64,000 nt of DNA from Streptomyces sp. NRRL B-1347 (GCF_000720325.1 NZ_JOJM01000007.1:62001-126000); one strand, 5' to 3'; shown: positions 33,472-42,773, counted from the first letter of the stretch. A program made the numbers and translations. Notes: generated from the letters alone by a model not told the origin.

Positions 33472-36306
33472 ATGACACCAGGGGACGCCGCGCACGAGCT
33501 CCGCCACCCCGCCGTACCCGACGACGCCTTCTGCGGGCGCGCGCCCGAACTGGCCGCACTGCGCGCCGACTTCGCGGCGGTCGTCGCGGGCACACCGCGC
33601 CTCGTGCTGCTCGAAGGCCCCGGCGGCATCGGCAAGACGGCTCTCGTGCGCCGGTTCCTCGACACGGTGGACGACGGCACGTGCGTGCTGCACGCGAGCG
33701 GCGAGGAGAACGAGAGCGCGCTGCCGTGCGGCGTCCTCGCCCAGCTCGTCGGGCAGAGCCCGCTGCCGGTGCCGGACACCCTGGCGGAACTCCTGGTGCG
33801 CACCCCGCAGTCGCTGCACGCCAACCTGCCGCCGCTGTCCGCCGGGTTCGGGCTCATCGACCTGCTCAGCGAGGTGCAGAGCAAGGGGCCCGTCGTCCTC
33901 GTCGTCGACGACGCGCACTGGGCCGACCCCGAATCGCTGAACGCGCTGACGTTCGCGCTGCGCCGGCTGCGGCACGACCGGGTCCTGGCCGTCGTCGCGC
34001 TGCGCGACCCGCACGTGCCCGAACTGCCCGAGGGGCTGCGCAGACTGCTCACCGACGCGCGCACGCGACGGCTCGCCCTCGACGGGCTCAGCCCGGACGA
34101 ACTGGCCGCGCTCAGCGACCGGTTGGGCGTGGCCCGGCTTCCGCACTCGGCGTCCCTGCGGCTGCACACCCACACCCACGGCAACCCGCTGCACGCCCGC
34201 GCGCTCCTCGACCAGGTGCCGTCCGCCGTGCTGCTCGACGTCACGACACCGCTGCCCGCGCCGCGTTCGTACGCCATGCTGGTGCTCGCCAACCTCGCCG
34301 GGTGCGGGGCACAGGCCCAGCGGCTCGTGCAGGCGGTCAGCGTGCTCGGGCTCTCCTGCCGATTACAGGTCGCCGCGCGCCTCGCCAAGGTCGCGCAGCC
34401 ACTGCCCGCCCTGGAGCGGGCCGTCCGGGCGGGGCTCCTGCGCGAGTCGCACGGCGGGGCCTCCGCGCCGGAGATCTCCTTCCCGCACCCGCTGGTGCAC
34501 GCGGCCGTCTACCAGGACATCGGGCCCGCCCAGCGCGCGGCCCTGCACACCCGGGCCGCCGCCCTGGTCGCCGACGAGTACTCGAAGCTGCGCCACCGCG
34601 TGCTCGCCGCCACCGGGCCCGACGAGCAGCTCGCCGCCGCGCTCGCCGCCTGTGCGCGCCGCGAGGCGGCCACCGGCCAGTGGGCCGTCGCGGGCACCCA
34701 TCTGCGGCACGCGTCGCGGGTGGCGACCGGCCCCCGGGAGCGGGACCGGCTCGCCGTCGAGGCCGTCGAGGCGCTGCTGCTCGACGGCCGCGTACAGGAG
34801 GCCGCCGAGCTGGCCGCGGGCCTGCCCGAGTCGTCGGAACCGGCGCTGCGCGGCTACGTCCGCGGCTATGTGGCCCGCGTCCAAGGGCGCACCCAGGCGG
34901 CGTGGACGCTGCTCGTCGACGCCTGGGAGCAGTGCGACCAGGAGCGCGAGCCCGCGCTCGCGGCGCGCGCCGCCGAGCAGTTGAGCTACGCCGCCGTGAT
35001 GTGCGGGCAGGCCGCGGAGGCGGCGCAGTGGGCCGAGCGCGCCCAGCGGCTCTCCACCGCGCAGGGGCCGAGCCGGATGCTGCGCTTCAACCACCTCATC
35101 GCGCTCGGCCTCAGCGGCCGCGCCAAGGAGGGCATCGCGCTCGCCGCGGACCTGCCGGACCCGATGATCGTGCCGCTCAAGAGCATCGACCTGCTGCTGG
35201 CGCGGGGCGAGCTGCGGCTGTGGTCGGACGATCTGCACGGGGCCCGGCAGGACCTGCGCGGCGCCGTCGCCAACTGCCGGGCGACGACGGTCCCGTTGCG
35301 GCTGCTCTCCACCTCGGCGCTCGCCCAGACCCTGCACCGGCTCGGCGAGTGGGACGAGGCGCTGATCCACGCCGAGTCCGCGGCCTCCATCGCCGACGAC
35401 GCCGACCAGTGGTGGCTGAAGCCGGTCACGCACGGCGTGGCCGCGCAGATCCTCGCCGCCCGCGGCGCCTTCGACCGGGCGGCGGAGCACCTGCGCACGG
35501 CGGGCGAGGGCCCCGGCGGCGCGGAGACCCCGGTGGCGTACGCGTACGGGGTGTGCGCCCAGGGGCACTGCGCGGACGCGCGCGGCGAACCCGAGGCCGT
35601 CGTGGCGGCGCTGCGCCCGCTGCTCGGCTTCGCCGAGCAGGACGGGGTCAACGAACCCGGCGTCGTGGACTGGCAGCCGCTGCTCGTCGACGCCCTCCTC
35701 CAGCTCGGGGAGCTCGACGAGGCGGAGGCGGTGCTCGGCCCCTACGAGGAGCTCGCGCGAGCGCGCGGACGGCACTCGGCGCTCGCCGCGGCCGCGCGGA
35801 TCCGCGGCAATCTGCTGGCCGCCCGCCGCGAACCCCAGCGCGCCCAGGCCGCGTACGCCCGGGCGCAGGACCACGCCGCGCAGGCCCCGCTGCCCTTCGT
35901 GCGGGCCCGGGTGGCGCTCGACCACGGCGCGTTCCTGCGCCGCATCGGCCGCCGATCCCTGGCCATCGCCCAGCTGCAGGCGGCGCACACGGCCATGACC
36001 GGGCTCGGTGCGCTGCCCTACCAGGCCCGGTGTGTACGCGAACTCAGCGCCTGCGGCCGGGCGGCCCCGCCGCTGCCGGCCGACGAGCGGGCCCGCGACG
36101 GCGTCGGCGACGGCCTCGACGGGGCGCTCACCCCGCAGGAGCTCGCGGTGGCGCGGCTCGCCGCACAGGGCCTCACCAACCGTCAGATCGCCACGGCCCT
36201 CGCCCTGAGCGTCAAGACCATCGAGTACCACCTGGGGCACACCTACGCCAAGCTCGGCATCACCTCGCGCATCGGCCTGGTCCAGCGCCTCGGCACGGCG
36301 GGCTGA
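33472..36306 (+). CDS. Large ATP-binding LuxR family (LAL) regulator, contains a TTA codon
   Basis: 944 residues from ATG 33472. N-terminal AAA/NTPase with Walker A EGPGGIGKTALV (about 49-58) and Walker B VVLVVDDAHWAD (141-152), a long TPR-like helical middle (about 400-850), and a C-terminal LuxR helix-turn-helix, LTPQELAVARLAAQGLTNRQ with the recognition helix ALALSVKTIEYHLGHTYAKL. LAL proteins are ATP-dependent activators, often of secondary metabolism. Codon 298 (34363-34365) is TTA, the rare leucine codon read by the bldA tRNA, so translation should depend on developmental stage. Its target genes are not obvious locally. Confidence 0.95.
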   Translation: MTPGDAAHELRHPAVPDDAFCGRAPELAALRADFAAVVAGTPRLVLLEGPGGIGKTALVRRFLDTVDDGTCVLHASGEENESALPCGVLAQLVGQSPLPVPDTLAELLVRTPQSLHANLPPLSAGFGLIDLLSEVQSKGPVVLVVDDAHWADPESLNALTFALRRLRHDRVLAVVALRDPHVPELPEGLRRLLTDARTRRLALDGLSPDELAALSDRLGVARLPHSASLRLHTHTHGNPLHARALLDQVPSAVLLDVTTPLPAPRSYAMLVLANLAGCGAQAQRLVQAVSVLGLSCRLQVAARLAKVAQPLPALERAVRAGLLRESHGGASAPEISFPHPLVHAAVYQDIGPAQRAALHTRAAALVADEYSKLRHRVLAATGPDEQLAAALAACARREAATGQWAVAGTHLRHASRVATGPRERDRLAVEAVEALLLDGRVQEAAELAAGLPESSEPALRGYVRGYVARVQGRTQAAWTLLVDAWEQCDQEREPALAARAAEQLSYAAVMCGQAAEAAQWAERAQRLSTAQGPSRMLRFNHLIALGLSGRAKEGIALAADLPDPMIVPLKSIDLLLARGELRLWSDDLHGARQDLRGAVANCRATTVPLRLLSTSALAQTLHRLGEWDEALIHAESAASIADDADQWWLKPVTHGVAAQILAARGAFDRAAEHLRTAGEGPGGAETPVAYAYGVCAQGHCADARGEPEAVVAALRPLLGFAEQDGVNEPGVVDWQPLLVDALLQLGELDEAEAVLGPYEELARARGRHSALAAAARIRGNLLAARREPQRAQAAYARAQDHAAQAPLPFVRARVALDHGAFLRRIGRRSLAIAQLQAAHTAMTGLGALPYQARCVRELSACGRAAPPLPADERARDGVGDGLDGALTPQELAVARLAAQGLTNRQIATALALSVKTIEYHLGHTYAKLGITSRIGLVQRLGTAG

Positions 36307-36442
36307 CGGGCGCGGGGCGCTCCGGCCCGGGCGAGGGCACACCGGGGTAAACCCCGGCACGCTCCCGGAGGCGCGCGGCCGCCCGGGCCCGTACGTTCGT
36401 GCCGGACGGCAGGGCGTCGGCGGGACCCCTGGAGGTGGCTCG

Positions 36443-37237
36443 ATGGCTTCGTTCACGTGCGCGGCGGCCGGTGCCGAACGGCCCGCGCTGCGACTGCGCC
36501 TGCTCGGCGGATTCCTCCTCACCCGTGAGGGCACGGCGAGCGGTGAGAACCGCGGGAACGAAGGGGACCGCGCGTGCTGTTGCGGCTGGGGCGGCGAGCC
36601 GGTGGAGGTGCCCGCCAGCGGGCAGCAGGTCCTCGCCCGGCTCGCGCTGTGCGGCACGGCCACGCGCTCGACGCTCGCGGGCACGCTGTGGCCGGACGCC
36701 ACCGAGGCGCGGGCCCGCGCCAGTCTGCGGACCGCCATGTGGCGCCTGAACGGGGCGGGTTCGGCCCTGTCGGACGCGCGCGGCGGCGCCCTCGCGCTCA
36801 GCCGCAAGGTGCGCGTCGACATCCAGGACTTCACGGCGGCCGCGCGCCAGGTCCTCGCGGGGGCACCGGTGCGGCTGCGCTCGGCGTACGAAGTGCTGCT
36901 GTGCGGCGGCGAGTTGCTGCCCGGCTGGCAACAGGACTGGGTGTCCTTCGAGCGGGAGCGGCTGCACCAGCTGCGGCTGCACGCCCTGGAGGCGCTGTCG
37001 GCGCGGCTCGTGGCGACGCGCGCCTACGGTCCCGCCCTGGAGGCGGCCCTGGAGAGCACCCGCATCGACCCGCTGCGGGAGAGCGCCCATCGCGCGGTGG
37101 TCTCCGTGCACCTCGCGGAGCACAACCTGACCGAGGCGGTGCGGCAGTACGAGACGTTCCGCGGGCTGCTGCGCGGGGAACTCGGCGTCGAGCCGTCCGG
37201 GATGTTCGCGGAGATGCTGCGGCACGCGACGGTGTGA
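36443..37237 (+). CDS. SARP-like BTAD regulator with atypical N-terminal domain
   Basis: 264 residues from ATG 36443. It has the order of a SARP: a winged-helix-like N-terminal part (LRLRLLGGFLLTREG, LWPDATEARARASLRTAMWR) and a C-terminal bacterial transcriptional activation domain (DIQDFTAAARQVL through VEPSGMFAEMLRHA). The N-terminal domain is interrupted by a loop of about 22 residues rich in Gly, Asn and Cys (around 33-52, containing RACCCGWGG), absent from ordinary SARPs. It lies 136 bases behind the LAL gene and could be its target or partner. Confidence 0.87.
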   Translation: MASFTCAAAGAERPALRLRLLGGFLLTREGTASGENRGNEGDRACCCGWGGEPVEVPASGQQVLARLALCGTATRSTLAGTLWPDATEARARASLRTAMWRLNGAGSALSDARGGALALSRKVRVDIQDFTAAARQVLAGAPVRLRSAYEVLLCGGELLPGWQQDWVSFERERLHQLRLHALEALSARLVATRAYGPALEAALESTRIDPLRESAHRAVVSVHLAEHNLTEAVRQYETFRGLLRGELGVEPSGMFAEMLRHATV

Positions 37238-37384
37238 ACCGGTGGTGTGACGCGGCGGTGACGCCCGCACGTCACGATGGACCTGCCTCGTCCAGGATGC
37301 GGGGAGAAGGGGGAACTCCCCTGGTTGAGCGAAGTGCCGGCCGACCGGCCACCACCATGGTGCGCTCACGCCCTGGACGGGGCT

Positions 37385-37441
37385 TTCCCGCGCCCGGGAC
37401 CCGCCGGGGGCCTTCCCACGCCCGGGAGACCCGCCGGGGCC
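37385..37441. repeat. Two imperfect tandem copies, 28-bp period
   Basis: A unit starting TTCCCGCGCCCGGGACCCGC is followed directly by TTCCCACGCCCGGGAGACCC, both ending in GCCGGGG-type sequence. It fills part of the 295-base gap between the SARP-like gene and the convergent caspase operon. Confidence 0.6.
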
Positions 37442-37461
37442 GGGCGCGCCGGACCCGTGGA

Positions 37462-37494
37462 GGGGCTGAACCACCCCCCGCGTGGCTCAGCCCC
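37462..37494. terminator. Strong hairpin between convergent SARP-like gene and caspase operon
   Basis: GGGGCTGAACCAC (37462-37474), loop CCCCCGC, GTGGCTCAGCCCC (37482-37494): a 13-bp stem with one mismatch. Placed between two convergent units, it can stop transcription from both sides. Confidence 0.65.
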
Positions 37495-37532
37495 CGCTCC
37501 CCCGGAACCCGCCGCGCCGGCGGGCACGTCCC

Positions 37533-38894
37533 TCACCCGGCCCCGGTCCCGCGCAGCCCCTCGATCGCCCGCTCCACCGGCCGGTGCGGCAGACCCGTCC
37601 TGCGGCACAGCTCGTCCCGCGACACGTCGTGCAGGACGTCCGCCACGGCCCGGCCCTCCAGGTCCGCGATCTCCTGGACGTAGGCCTGGACGCGGCTGAC
37701 CGCGTCGGACGCCAGCGGGCGGGCGCCGCCCACGCCGCGCGGCGCGAGTCCGCCGCGGGCCGTCAGGCCGCCCGGCCAGCGCTCCTGCTCCAGCCAGGTC
37801 GTCCACACGCCGCGCCCCACCAGGCGCTCGGCGACGCCCTCCGCCGCGGAGCCGTCCTCGATCACCCCGGGGTCGGTCGCGTCCGCCTCGATCAGCAGTC
37901 GGCAGGAGGCCGCCAGCATGGGCGGCGACGCGACCCGCGCGGGCGGCCCGTCGATCAGGGTGCGCAGCGCGGCGACGTCCGGGTGGCCGGGCAGGTGCGG
38001 GGTGAGCCGTCGCACGACCTCGTCGAGGCGCCGCAGGTCGGGCCGGTGGTCGAGCAGCATCGCGTGCGCGCCGATGACACCGAGGAACGGATCCACGCTC
38101 CGCGAGTCCAGCATCGGGAACAGCTGCTGGTCCGAGATGAGGTCGAGGCCCTGGCGAAGGCCGGAGAGCGCCGCCTCGCGGGCGAGGCTCAGCTCCTCGT
38201 CGGCGGGGCTCCAGCCGGTGCCGAGCCGCGCCATCTCCACGGAGGCGTGCTGGGGCTGGGCGCCGCGCGGGCCGTTGCTGACGAACACGAGGGTGGTCCA
38301 GCCCTCCGACACCCACAGCGCCTGGGCGAGGGGCAGGCCCTCGCCCGACGGCTTGCGCAGCCGGAGCCGGTAGCCACCGGGCGCCAGCGGGCCGCTCCAC
38401 GCCGACCAGCCCTGCTGCTCGTCGACGCGCCAGCCGACCTCGCCGCCGTCCACGGCAGCGCCGCTCTCCGCGGTGATCTGCAGGGCGTACGGGTCGAGCC
38501 GCAAGGCGCGGCGCAGATTGCGCAGCAGCACCATCAGGCTGGGCGCGCCCGCCTGGTGCGTGGACTCCCGGCTCCAGCGCAGCGCGGCACTCCGGTGCTC
38601 GTCGTGGGTGGTGGCGGTCCGCCGGACGGGCACCGGGGCCGGGACCCGGGGCAGCGGCAGGCGCTCCGTGAACGCCTCGTCGCCGACCTCGACGAACTGG
38701 GTGGCGACGGCGCCCGCGAAGCGCTGCTCGATGCGGTAGATGCCGGGCGGCACGGTCGTCTCGATGGTGCCCATGCCGTAGGCGACCTCGCTCAGCGTCT
38801 CGTCGGTGACGGTGACCAGGACCGACGGGGTGTCGGGGATGACGACGAACGGCACCTCGGGGCGCGCCTTGTCAGAACTGGACACCGTGGCCAC
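37533..38894 (-). CDS. Caspase-operon partner with N-terminal beta-sandwich
   Basis: 453 residues, no signal peptide. The N terminus (about 10-80) looks like a beta-sandwich: VPFVVIPDTPSVLVTVTDET then TVPPGIYRIEQRFAG. The middle has a second possible sandwich (GWSAWSGPLAPGGYRLRLRK) and helical segments that could be TPR-like (LSLAREAALSGLRQGLDLIS). The C terminus is a small helical domain ending RTGLPHRPVERAIEGLRGTG. The start overlaps the caspase gene by 23 bases, so the two are translated together. I do not recognise a named family. The PG-(I/L)-Y-(R/K) strand is also present at the C terminus of the caspase, so the two proteins share a module. Confidence 0.8.
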   Translation of the reverse strand: MATVSSSDKARPEVPFVVIPDTPSVLVTVTDETLSEVAYGMGTIETTVPPGIYRIEQRFAGAVATQFVEVGDEAFTERLPLPRVPAPVPVRRTATTHDEHRSAALRWSRESTHQAGAPSLMVLLRNLRRALRLDPYALQITAESGAAVDGGEVGWRVDEQQGWSAWSGPLAPGGYRLRLRKPSGEGLPLAQALWVSEGWTTLVFVSNGPRGAQPQHASVEMARLGTGWSPADEELSLAREAALSGLRQGLDLISDQQLFPMLDSRSVDPFLGVIGAHAMLLDHRPDLRRLDEVVRRLTPHLPGHPDVAALRTLIDGPPARVASPPMLAASCRLLIEADATDPGVIEDGSAAEGVAERLVGRGVWTTWLEQERWPGGLTARGGLAPRGVGGARPLASDAVSRVQAYVQEIADLEGRAVADVLHDVSRDELCRRTGLPHRPVERAIEGLRGTGAG

Positions 38895-39966
38895 CTCCGG
38901 TGACGACCTCGAAGAATCCGCCGTCCCTGAAGTCCGGCGCCGCCGGGCTCTCCGGCACGACCTTGTACAGACCCGGTACGAGCGGCTCGACGTGTTCGGC
39001 CCCGACGGCTCCGGCGGTTCCGGCAGCCCCGGCGGCTCCGTCGACGTACAGCCGCCGCGGCTCGGTGACGTCGCGGCCGCGCAGCTCCACCCAGCCGCGG
39101 AAGCCCGCGGGGAAGCGCAGCGTCACCGGATAGGAGCCGACGCCCTGGAGGCCTTCCGCGAAGACGATGGGCGTGCTGGTCTCCCGCAGGAACCGGGCCT
39201 CCTGCGGGACGAGCGCCTCGGCGGTGCGGTCCATCACGTGGCGGCGCACGTAGTCGGTGAGGCTGTCGGACGTGACCTTGCCCTCGGAGGTGACGGTGCC
39301 GCCGCCCGCCCCGCGCAGGCCCTCGATCAGCGCGCTGGTGAAGTGCCCGCGGGCCCGGTTCGGATCGGGCGCCTGCTGCTCGTAGGCCGGATCGCCGAGC
39401 GACGTCGCGTAGCCGACGAGGCACTCGACCTTGTCGGGCGCCTCGGTGGTGTCCGTGAACGGCGGTCCGAAGGCCGCGACGCCGCCGAAGCGGGTGCGGC
39501 AGCAGTCGGCGAGGAAGACGATCTCGTGGAACGGCGACGCCGACTCGTACCAGGACAGGTAGGGGCGCACCGCGATGTGGTTGCCGAGCAGGTCGATCGC
39601 GGCGTTGGCCATGAGCAGCGCGGCGTCGCCGCCGAACGGGGCGATGCCGTGGCCCGCGAGGAACACGTACAGGCGCGTGTCGGCCCAGTTGCCGCCCTCG
39701 TCGACGGCCTTGCGGACCGCGCGGTGGGCCAGGTACAGGGCCCGGTTGACGCTCTCGCGGGTCGGCACCGCGGTCATCACGTCGGCCTCGCGCTCGTCGC
39801 GCTCGGTGGCTGTGACCAGGGCGACGTTGCGCTCCGGTACGTTGCCTCCGGTCGGGTCGACCAGCCAGTCGCGGAACCGGCCCGCGTCGCCGCGGGCGCC
39901 GCGCAGATCGCTGATCGCCGGATAGCGGTTGATGCCGACGACCACGGCGTAGTGCAGGTCGTTCAT
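38872..39966 (-). CDS. Caspase-like (peptidase C14) protease
   Basis: 364 residues from ATG 39966. The N-terminal 260 residues form a caspase-like p20/p10 fold: first strand HYAVVVGINRYPAI, catalytic His106 in YVFLAGHGIAPFGG, and the D-C-C motif in IVFLADCCRTRFGG with Cys156 as expected nucleophile. A C-terminal region (about 270-364) is a beta-sandwich with a Gly/Ala linker and the strand LVPGLYKVVPESP. No signal peptide or membrane segment, so it acts in the cytoplasm. It follows the serine hydrolase gene by 45 bases and overlaps the next gene. Prokaryotic caspases often act in regulated cell death or defence; the trigger here is unknown. Confidence 0.92.
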   Translation of the reverse strand: MNDLHYAVVVGINRYPAISDLRGARGDAGRFRDWLVDPTGGNVPERNVALVTATERDEREADVMTAVPTRESVNRALYLAHRAVRKAVDEGGNWADTRLYVFLAGHGIAPFGGDAALLMANAAIDLLGNHIAVRPYLSWYESASPFHEIVFLADCCRTRFGGVAAFGPPFTDTTEAPDKVECLVGYATSLGDPAYEQQAPDPNRARGHFTSALIEGLRGAGGGTVTSEGKVTSDSLTDYVRRHVMDRTAEALVPQEARFLRETSTPIVFAEGLQGVGSYPVTLRFPAGFRGWVELRGRDVTEPRRLYVDGAAGAAGTAGAVGAEHVEPLVPGLYKVVPESPAAPDFRDGGFFEVVTGGGHGVQF

Positions 39967-40011
39967 CGAGTTTTCCCCCTGGTGGAGCTGTTCCCCCCGG
40001 CCGCGCGGCCG

Positions 40012-41514
40012 TCAGTCGGCGAGCATCCGGGCCAGGCTGGCCAGGACCTCCGGGTCGTCGTCGAATCCGGCGTGGCTGCGGGCGCCGGAGGTGAGCCCCG
40101 GGCCGCCGTCCACCGGCGACCACACGGTGCGGCCGGCGTCCGCGCGCAGGAAGGCCCGCAGGTCCCGCACGTCCGCGCCGTCGGTGTCGCCCTCGGCCGT
40201 GAACCAGCGCTGCATGCCCGCGAGGGGCGACACCGCGGTCTCCCCCTCCGGCCCGCGCTCCAGGACGCCGGAGACGAAGTACAGCAGGGAGCGCGGGTAC
40301 AGGAAGGGCACCAGTTGGTCGGCGCGTTCGGCCGCGTCGGTCATGGTGAACATCCGCAGCCTGTCGAAGAGTTCGGCCTGGCGGCGCACCACCCCCGCCA
40401 GGTGGCCGACGGTGCAGGCGGGCGCGAGGAGGACGACGTCGTGGACGCGGAAGTCCGCGGGCAGCGGGTCGTCGGCGTCGGCGCGCCTGCGGGCCAGGTC
40501 CGTGAGGAGGTTGCCGATGAAGACGGCGCCCGCGCTGTGCCCGACCAGGGTCACCCGGGGCCTGCTCCCGGAGGCCAGCAACCGGCTGAAGCGGTCGAGG
40601 AAGTAGCGTCCGGCGCGGGGTTCGGCGGCGTCCGCGAAGGTGTCCGCGGTCTGCCGCTTCATCGCGTCCCAGACGGCCGCGCCGACGTTGGCGAGGTAGA
40701 ACTCGCGGAGTATCTCCTCGACGACGGTCGGGTACAGGCCGTGGTCGGTGCGGTGCCGGAAACGGGCGACGACGGCGGAGACCACGCGCACCGTCTTGCG
40801 CACCAGGAGCGCGGAGGTGACCACGGCCCGGCGGTTCTCCGCGTCGGCGGTCTCCGCGGCGAGCTCGGCCACCGTGTCCGGTGACATGAGAGTGGCGACC
40901 GCCGCGCGCCCCCCGTCGATGTCGCGCGCGGCGGTCGTCGCGGGAGCCGAGCGCAGGACCGAGCCCACGATCTCCCGGTTGCGCTCGGCGAGTTCGGTGT
41001 CCGCCGCGAGGTCGGCGGTGATGCGCACCCGCTCGGCCTCGCTCAGCGCGGGGACCTCGGCGGGCGGTGTGAGCCGCGCGTACGGCTCCTGGCCCGTGCG
41101 CAGCAGGGCGAGTTCGCGGGCCACGGCGCGCGTCGACGGCACGGTGAAGCTGCCGAGCGCGCGCTGGCCCGGCTGCTGGAAGACGATGCCGGAGGCGAAG
41201 CGCACGACCCGGTTCAGGAGGGTCTGGAAGACGCCCTCGCTGAGGATCTGCGGCAGGTTGCCGCGCAGCGTCTCCAGGAGGCCGCTGCTCCACACGAAGA
41301 ACACCGGCTCGGCGCCCGCGGCCTCGTACACCGGGGCGAGCCGCTCGGCCGTCACGAAGCCGAGCACGTCGTCGACGAGCCCGCCGTGGAAGTGCAGGAC
41401 GACGCTCGGCCGGTCCTTCAGGCGCGCGACGAGCGCGTCGATGTCGTCGGTGGTGGTCGAGGCGAGCCGCCCGCTCGTCCCGCTGTGGACACAGTTCCTG
41501 CGGGATGGGTGCAT
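40012..41514 (-). CDS. Alpha/beta-hydrolase (serine hydrolase) of the caspase operon
   Basis: 500 residues from ATG 41514. An alpha/beta-hydrolase core is split by a large helical insertion: the oxyanion-hole strand VVLHFHGGLVDDVLGF (38-53), then about 250 residues of mostly helices, then the nucleophile elbow RVTLVGHSAGAVFIGNLLTD with Ser327. A late VHDVVLLAPACTV strand likely precedes the acid residue, and the catalytic His may be in GARSHAGFDDDPEV near the C terminus. A lipase, esterase or peptidase are all possible. No signal peptide is evident. First gene of the three-gene unit with the caspase. Confidence 0.85.
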   Translation of the reverse strand: MHPSRRNCVHSGTSGRLASTTTDDIDALVARLKDRPSVVLHFHGGLVDDVLGFVTAERLAPVYEAAGAEPVFFVWSSGLLETLRGNLPQILSEGVFQTLLNRVVRFASGIVFQQPGQRALGSFTVPSTRAVARELALLRTGQEPYARLTPPAEVPALSEAERVRITADLAADTELAERNREIVGSVLRSAPATTAARDIDGGRAAVATLMSPDTVAELAAETADAENRRAVVTSALLVRKTVRVVSAVVARFRHRTDHGLYPTVVEEILREFYLANVGAAVWDAMKRQTADTFADAAEPRAGRYFLDRFSRLLASGSRPRVTLVGHSAGAVFIGNLLTDLARRRADADDPLPADFRVHDVVLLAPACTVGHLAGVVRRQAELFDRLRMFTMTDAAERADQLVPFLYPRSLLYFVSGVLERGPEGETAVSPLAGMQRWFTAEGDTDGADVRDLRAFLRADAGRTVWSPVDGGPGLTSGARSHAGFDDDPEVLASLARMLAD

Positions 41515-41669
41515 CGCGCGAACCTCCGGACCGCCCGGAGCTCACCGCAGCCGTCTGCGGCGCCCCTCAGCTCCTGGCGGCTGCCACCGTAGGCCGCCGA
41601 CGGGCGGCCCGGCATCGGGGACGGGCCCAGGGATTACCCCGGGGTGCGGCGGCCACGGGTGCGCCGCTG

Positions 41670-42698
41670 TCAGAACTCGGCCCGGGCGAAGGGCTTCTCG
41701 CCGTTCTGTGCCTGCTGAGCGCGCTCGGCGAGCATGCGGGTCAGGGTGTTGAGGTCGGCGGGCTCCAGGGAGGAGTCGCCGGTGCGGTACGTGATCCAGG
41801 TGACGACCGTGCCGACGCGGGCGCCCGCCACCGCCTCCGAAGCGTTCACGATCTTCTTCCGGTACGCGATGCTCTCGTCTCCCACCGGATCGATCGACAT
41901 GGGGTCGTAGAGGTCCGTGTTGCGGTTCTGGCTCTCGCGGACGGCCTTGAACCGCGCGGCGGCGTGCTCCGCCGTGTCGTAGGTCTCCACTGCGAAATAG
42001 GCTCCGTCGGACGGCTCCATCTCGTGGCGTACCGTGCCGCCGAACAGCGCCCCCGTGCAGGCCTGACCGCAGTCGTCGTAGATGGCGCCCTTGTTGACGT
42101 CCGGCGGGTCCGTGATGACCCAGCCTCCGGGCAGGGCCCCGGAGTCCGGCAGGATCGCGTTGACGTCCGACTCGTTCTTCAGCGCGGTGACCCGTCGGCC
42201 GTCGGAGCCCTGCGAGCCACCCCCGTCGTCGTCCGTGAGGCCGTTCAGGACGCTGCGGAAGCCGAGCACAAGCAGCACGGCCAGGACGACGCCGATGCTG
42301 GTGAGGGCGATGAGCACGCCCCGGGTGCGGGGCAGTTCGACGGGGCCGATGACGATGGTGCTGTGGTCGGCGTTGCCGCCGATGTTGATCTGCTGGTGGA
42401 CGGTCGGCGGGGCGGCGGGCGGCGGGGGCGCCGCAGGTTCGAGGGCGGCCCGGAGCCGGCGGGCGAACTCCGGGTCCTCCTCAAGGAGTGCGGTCAGCCG
42501 GGCGTGGACGTCGTCGGCCGCGCCGTCGGGGACCGGTTCGGCGTCGAGCCGGCGCAGCGCGCCGCGCCCCTCCTCGGACCGTTCGAGGCCGCCCCTGACC
42601 AGTTGTCTCACTTCGTCGACCACCGCGGTTCCCGCACCGGAGGCGACCCCCGTCGTCATGGCGGTGACGGCCATGCTCGCCAGCTCTGCTAAGGACAT
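41670..42698 (-). CDS. Membrane-anchored hypothetical protein upstream of the caspase operon
   Basis: 342 residues from ATG 42698 (a GTG two codons upstream is possible). The N-terminal 90 residues carry the helical VVDEVRQLVRGGLERSEEGR and VHARLTALLEEDPEFARRLR pattern seen at the front of many Streptomyces multidomain proteins, followed by a QQINIGGNADHSTIVIG strand. One transmembrane helix follows (about 127-147), then a mixed domain of about 190 residues with two Cys (YDDCGQACTGALFGG). The N terminus is cytoplasmic and the C-terminal domain probably outside. CAAACT lies six bases before the ATG (leaderless pattern). Function unknown; it may sense envelope conditions. Confidence 0.75.
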   Translation of the reverse strand: MSLAELASMAVTAMTTGVASGAGTAVVDEVRQLVRGGLERSEEGRGALRRLDAEPVPDGAADDVHARLTALLEEDPEFARRLRAALEPAAPPPPAAPPTVHQQINIGGNADHSTIVIGPVELPRTRGVLIALTSIGVVLAVLLVLGFRSVLNGLTDDDGGGSQGSDGRRVTALKNESDVNAILPDSGALPGGWVITDPPDVNKGAIYDDCGQACTGALFGGTVRHEMEPSDGAYFAVETYDTAEHAAARFKAVRESQNRNTDLYDPMSIDPVGDESIAYRKKIVNASEAVAGARVGTVVTWITYRTGDSSLEPADLNTLTRMLAERAQQAQNGEKPFARAEF

Positions 42699-42773
42699 GC
42701 GCACAGTTTGGCGCGTGCATGTCGACTTTGTCAGGGGTTCGGGGCCGCACCGGCCCCCGCCGTCCCGCGTCCG

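Noticed and set aside
34363..36834. 823-codon minus-strand frame opposite the LAL regulator
   Set aside because: Shadow frame; the plus strand has complete Walker and LuxR motifs.
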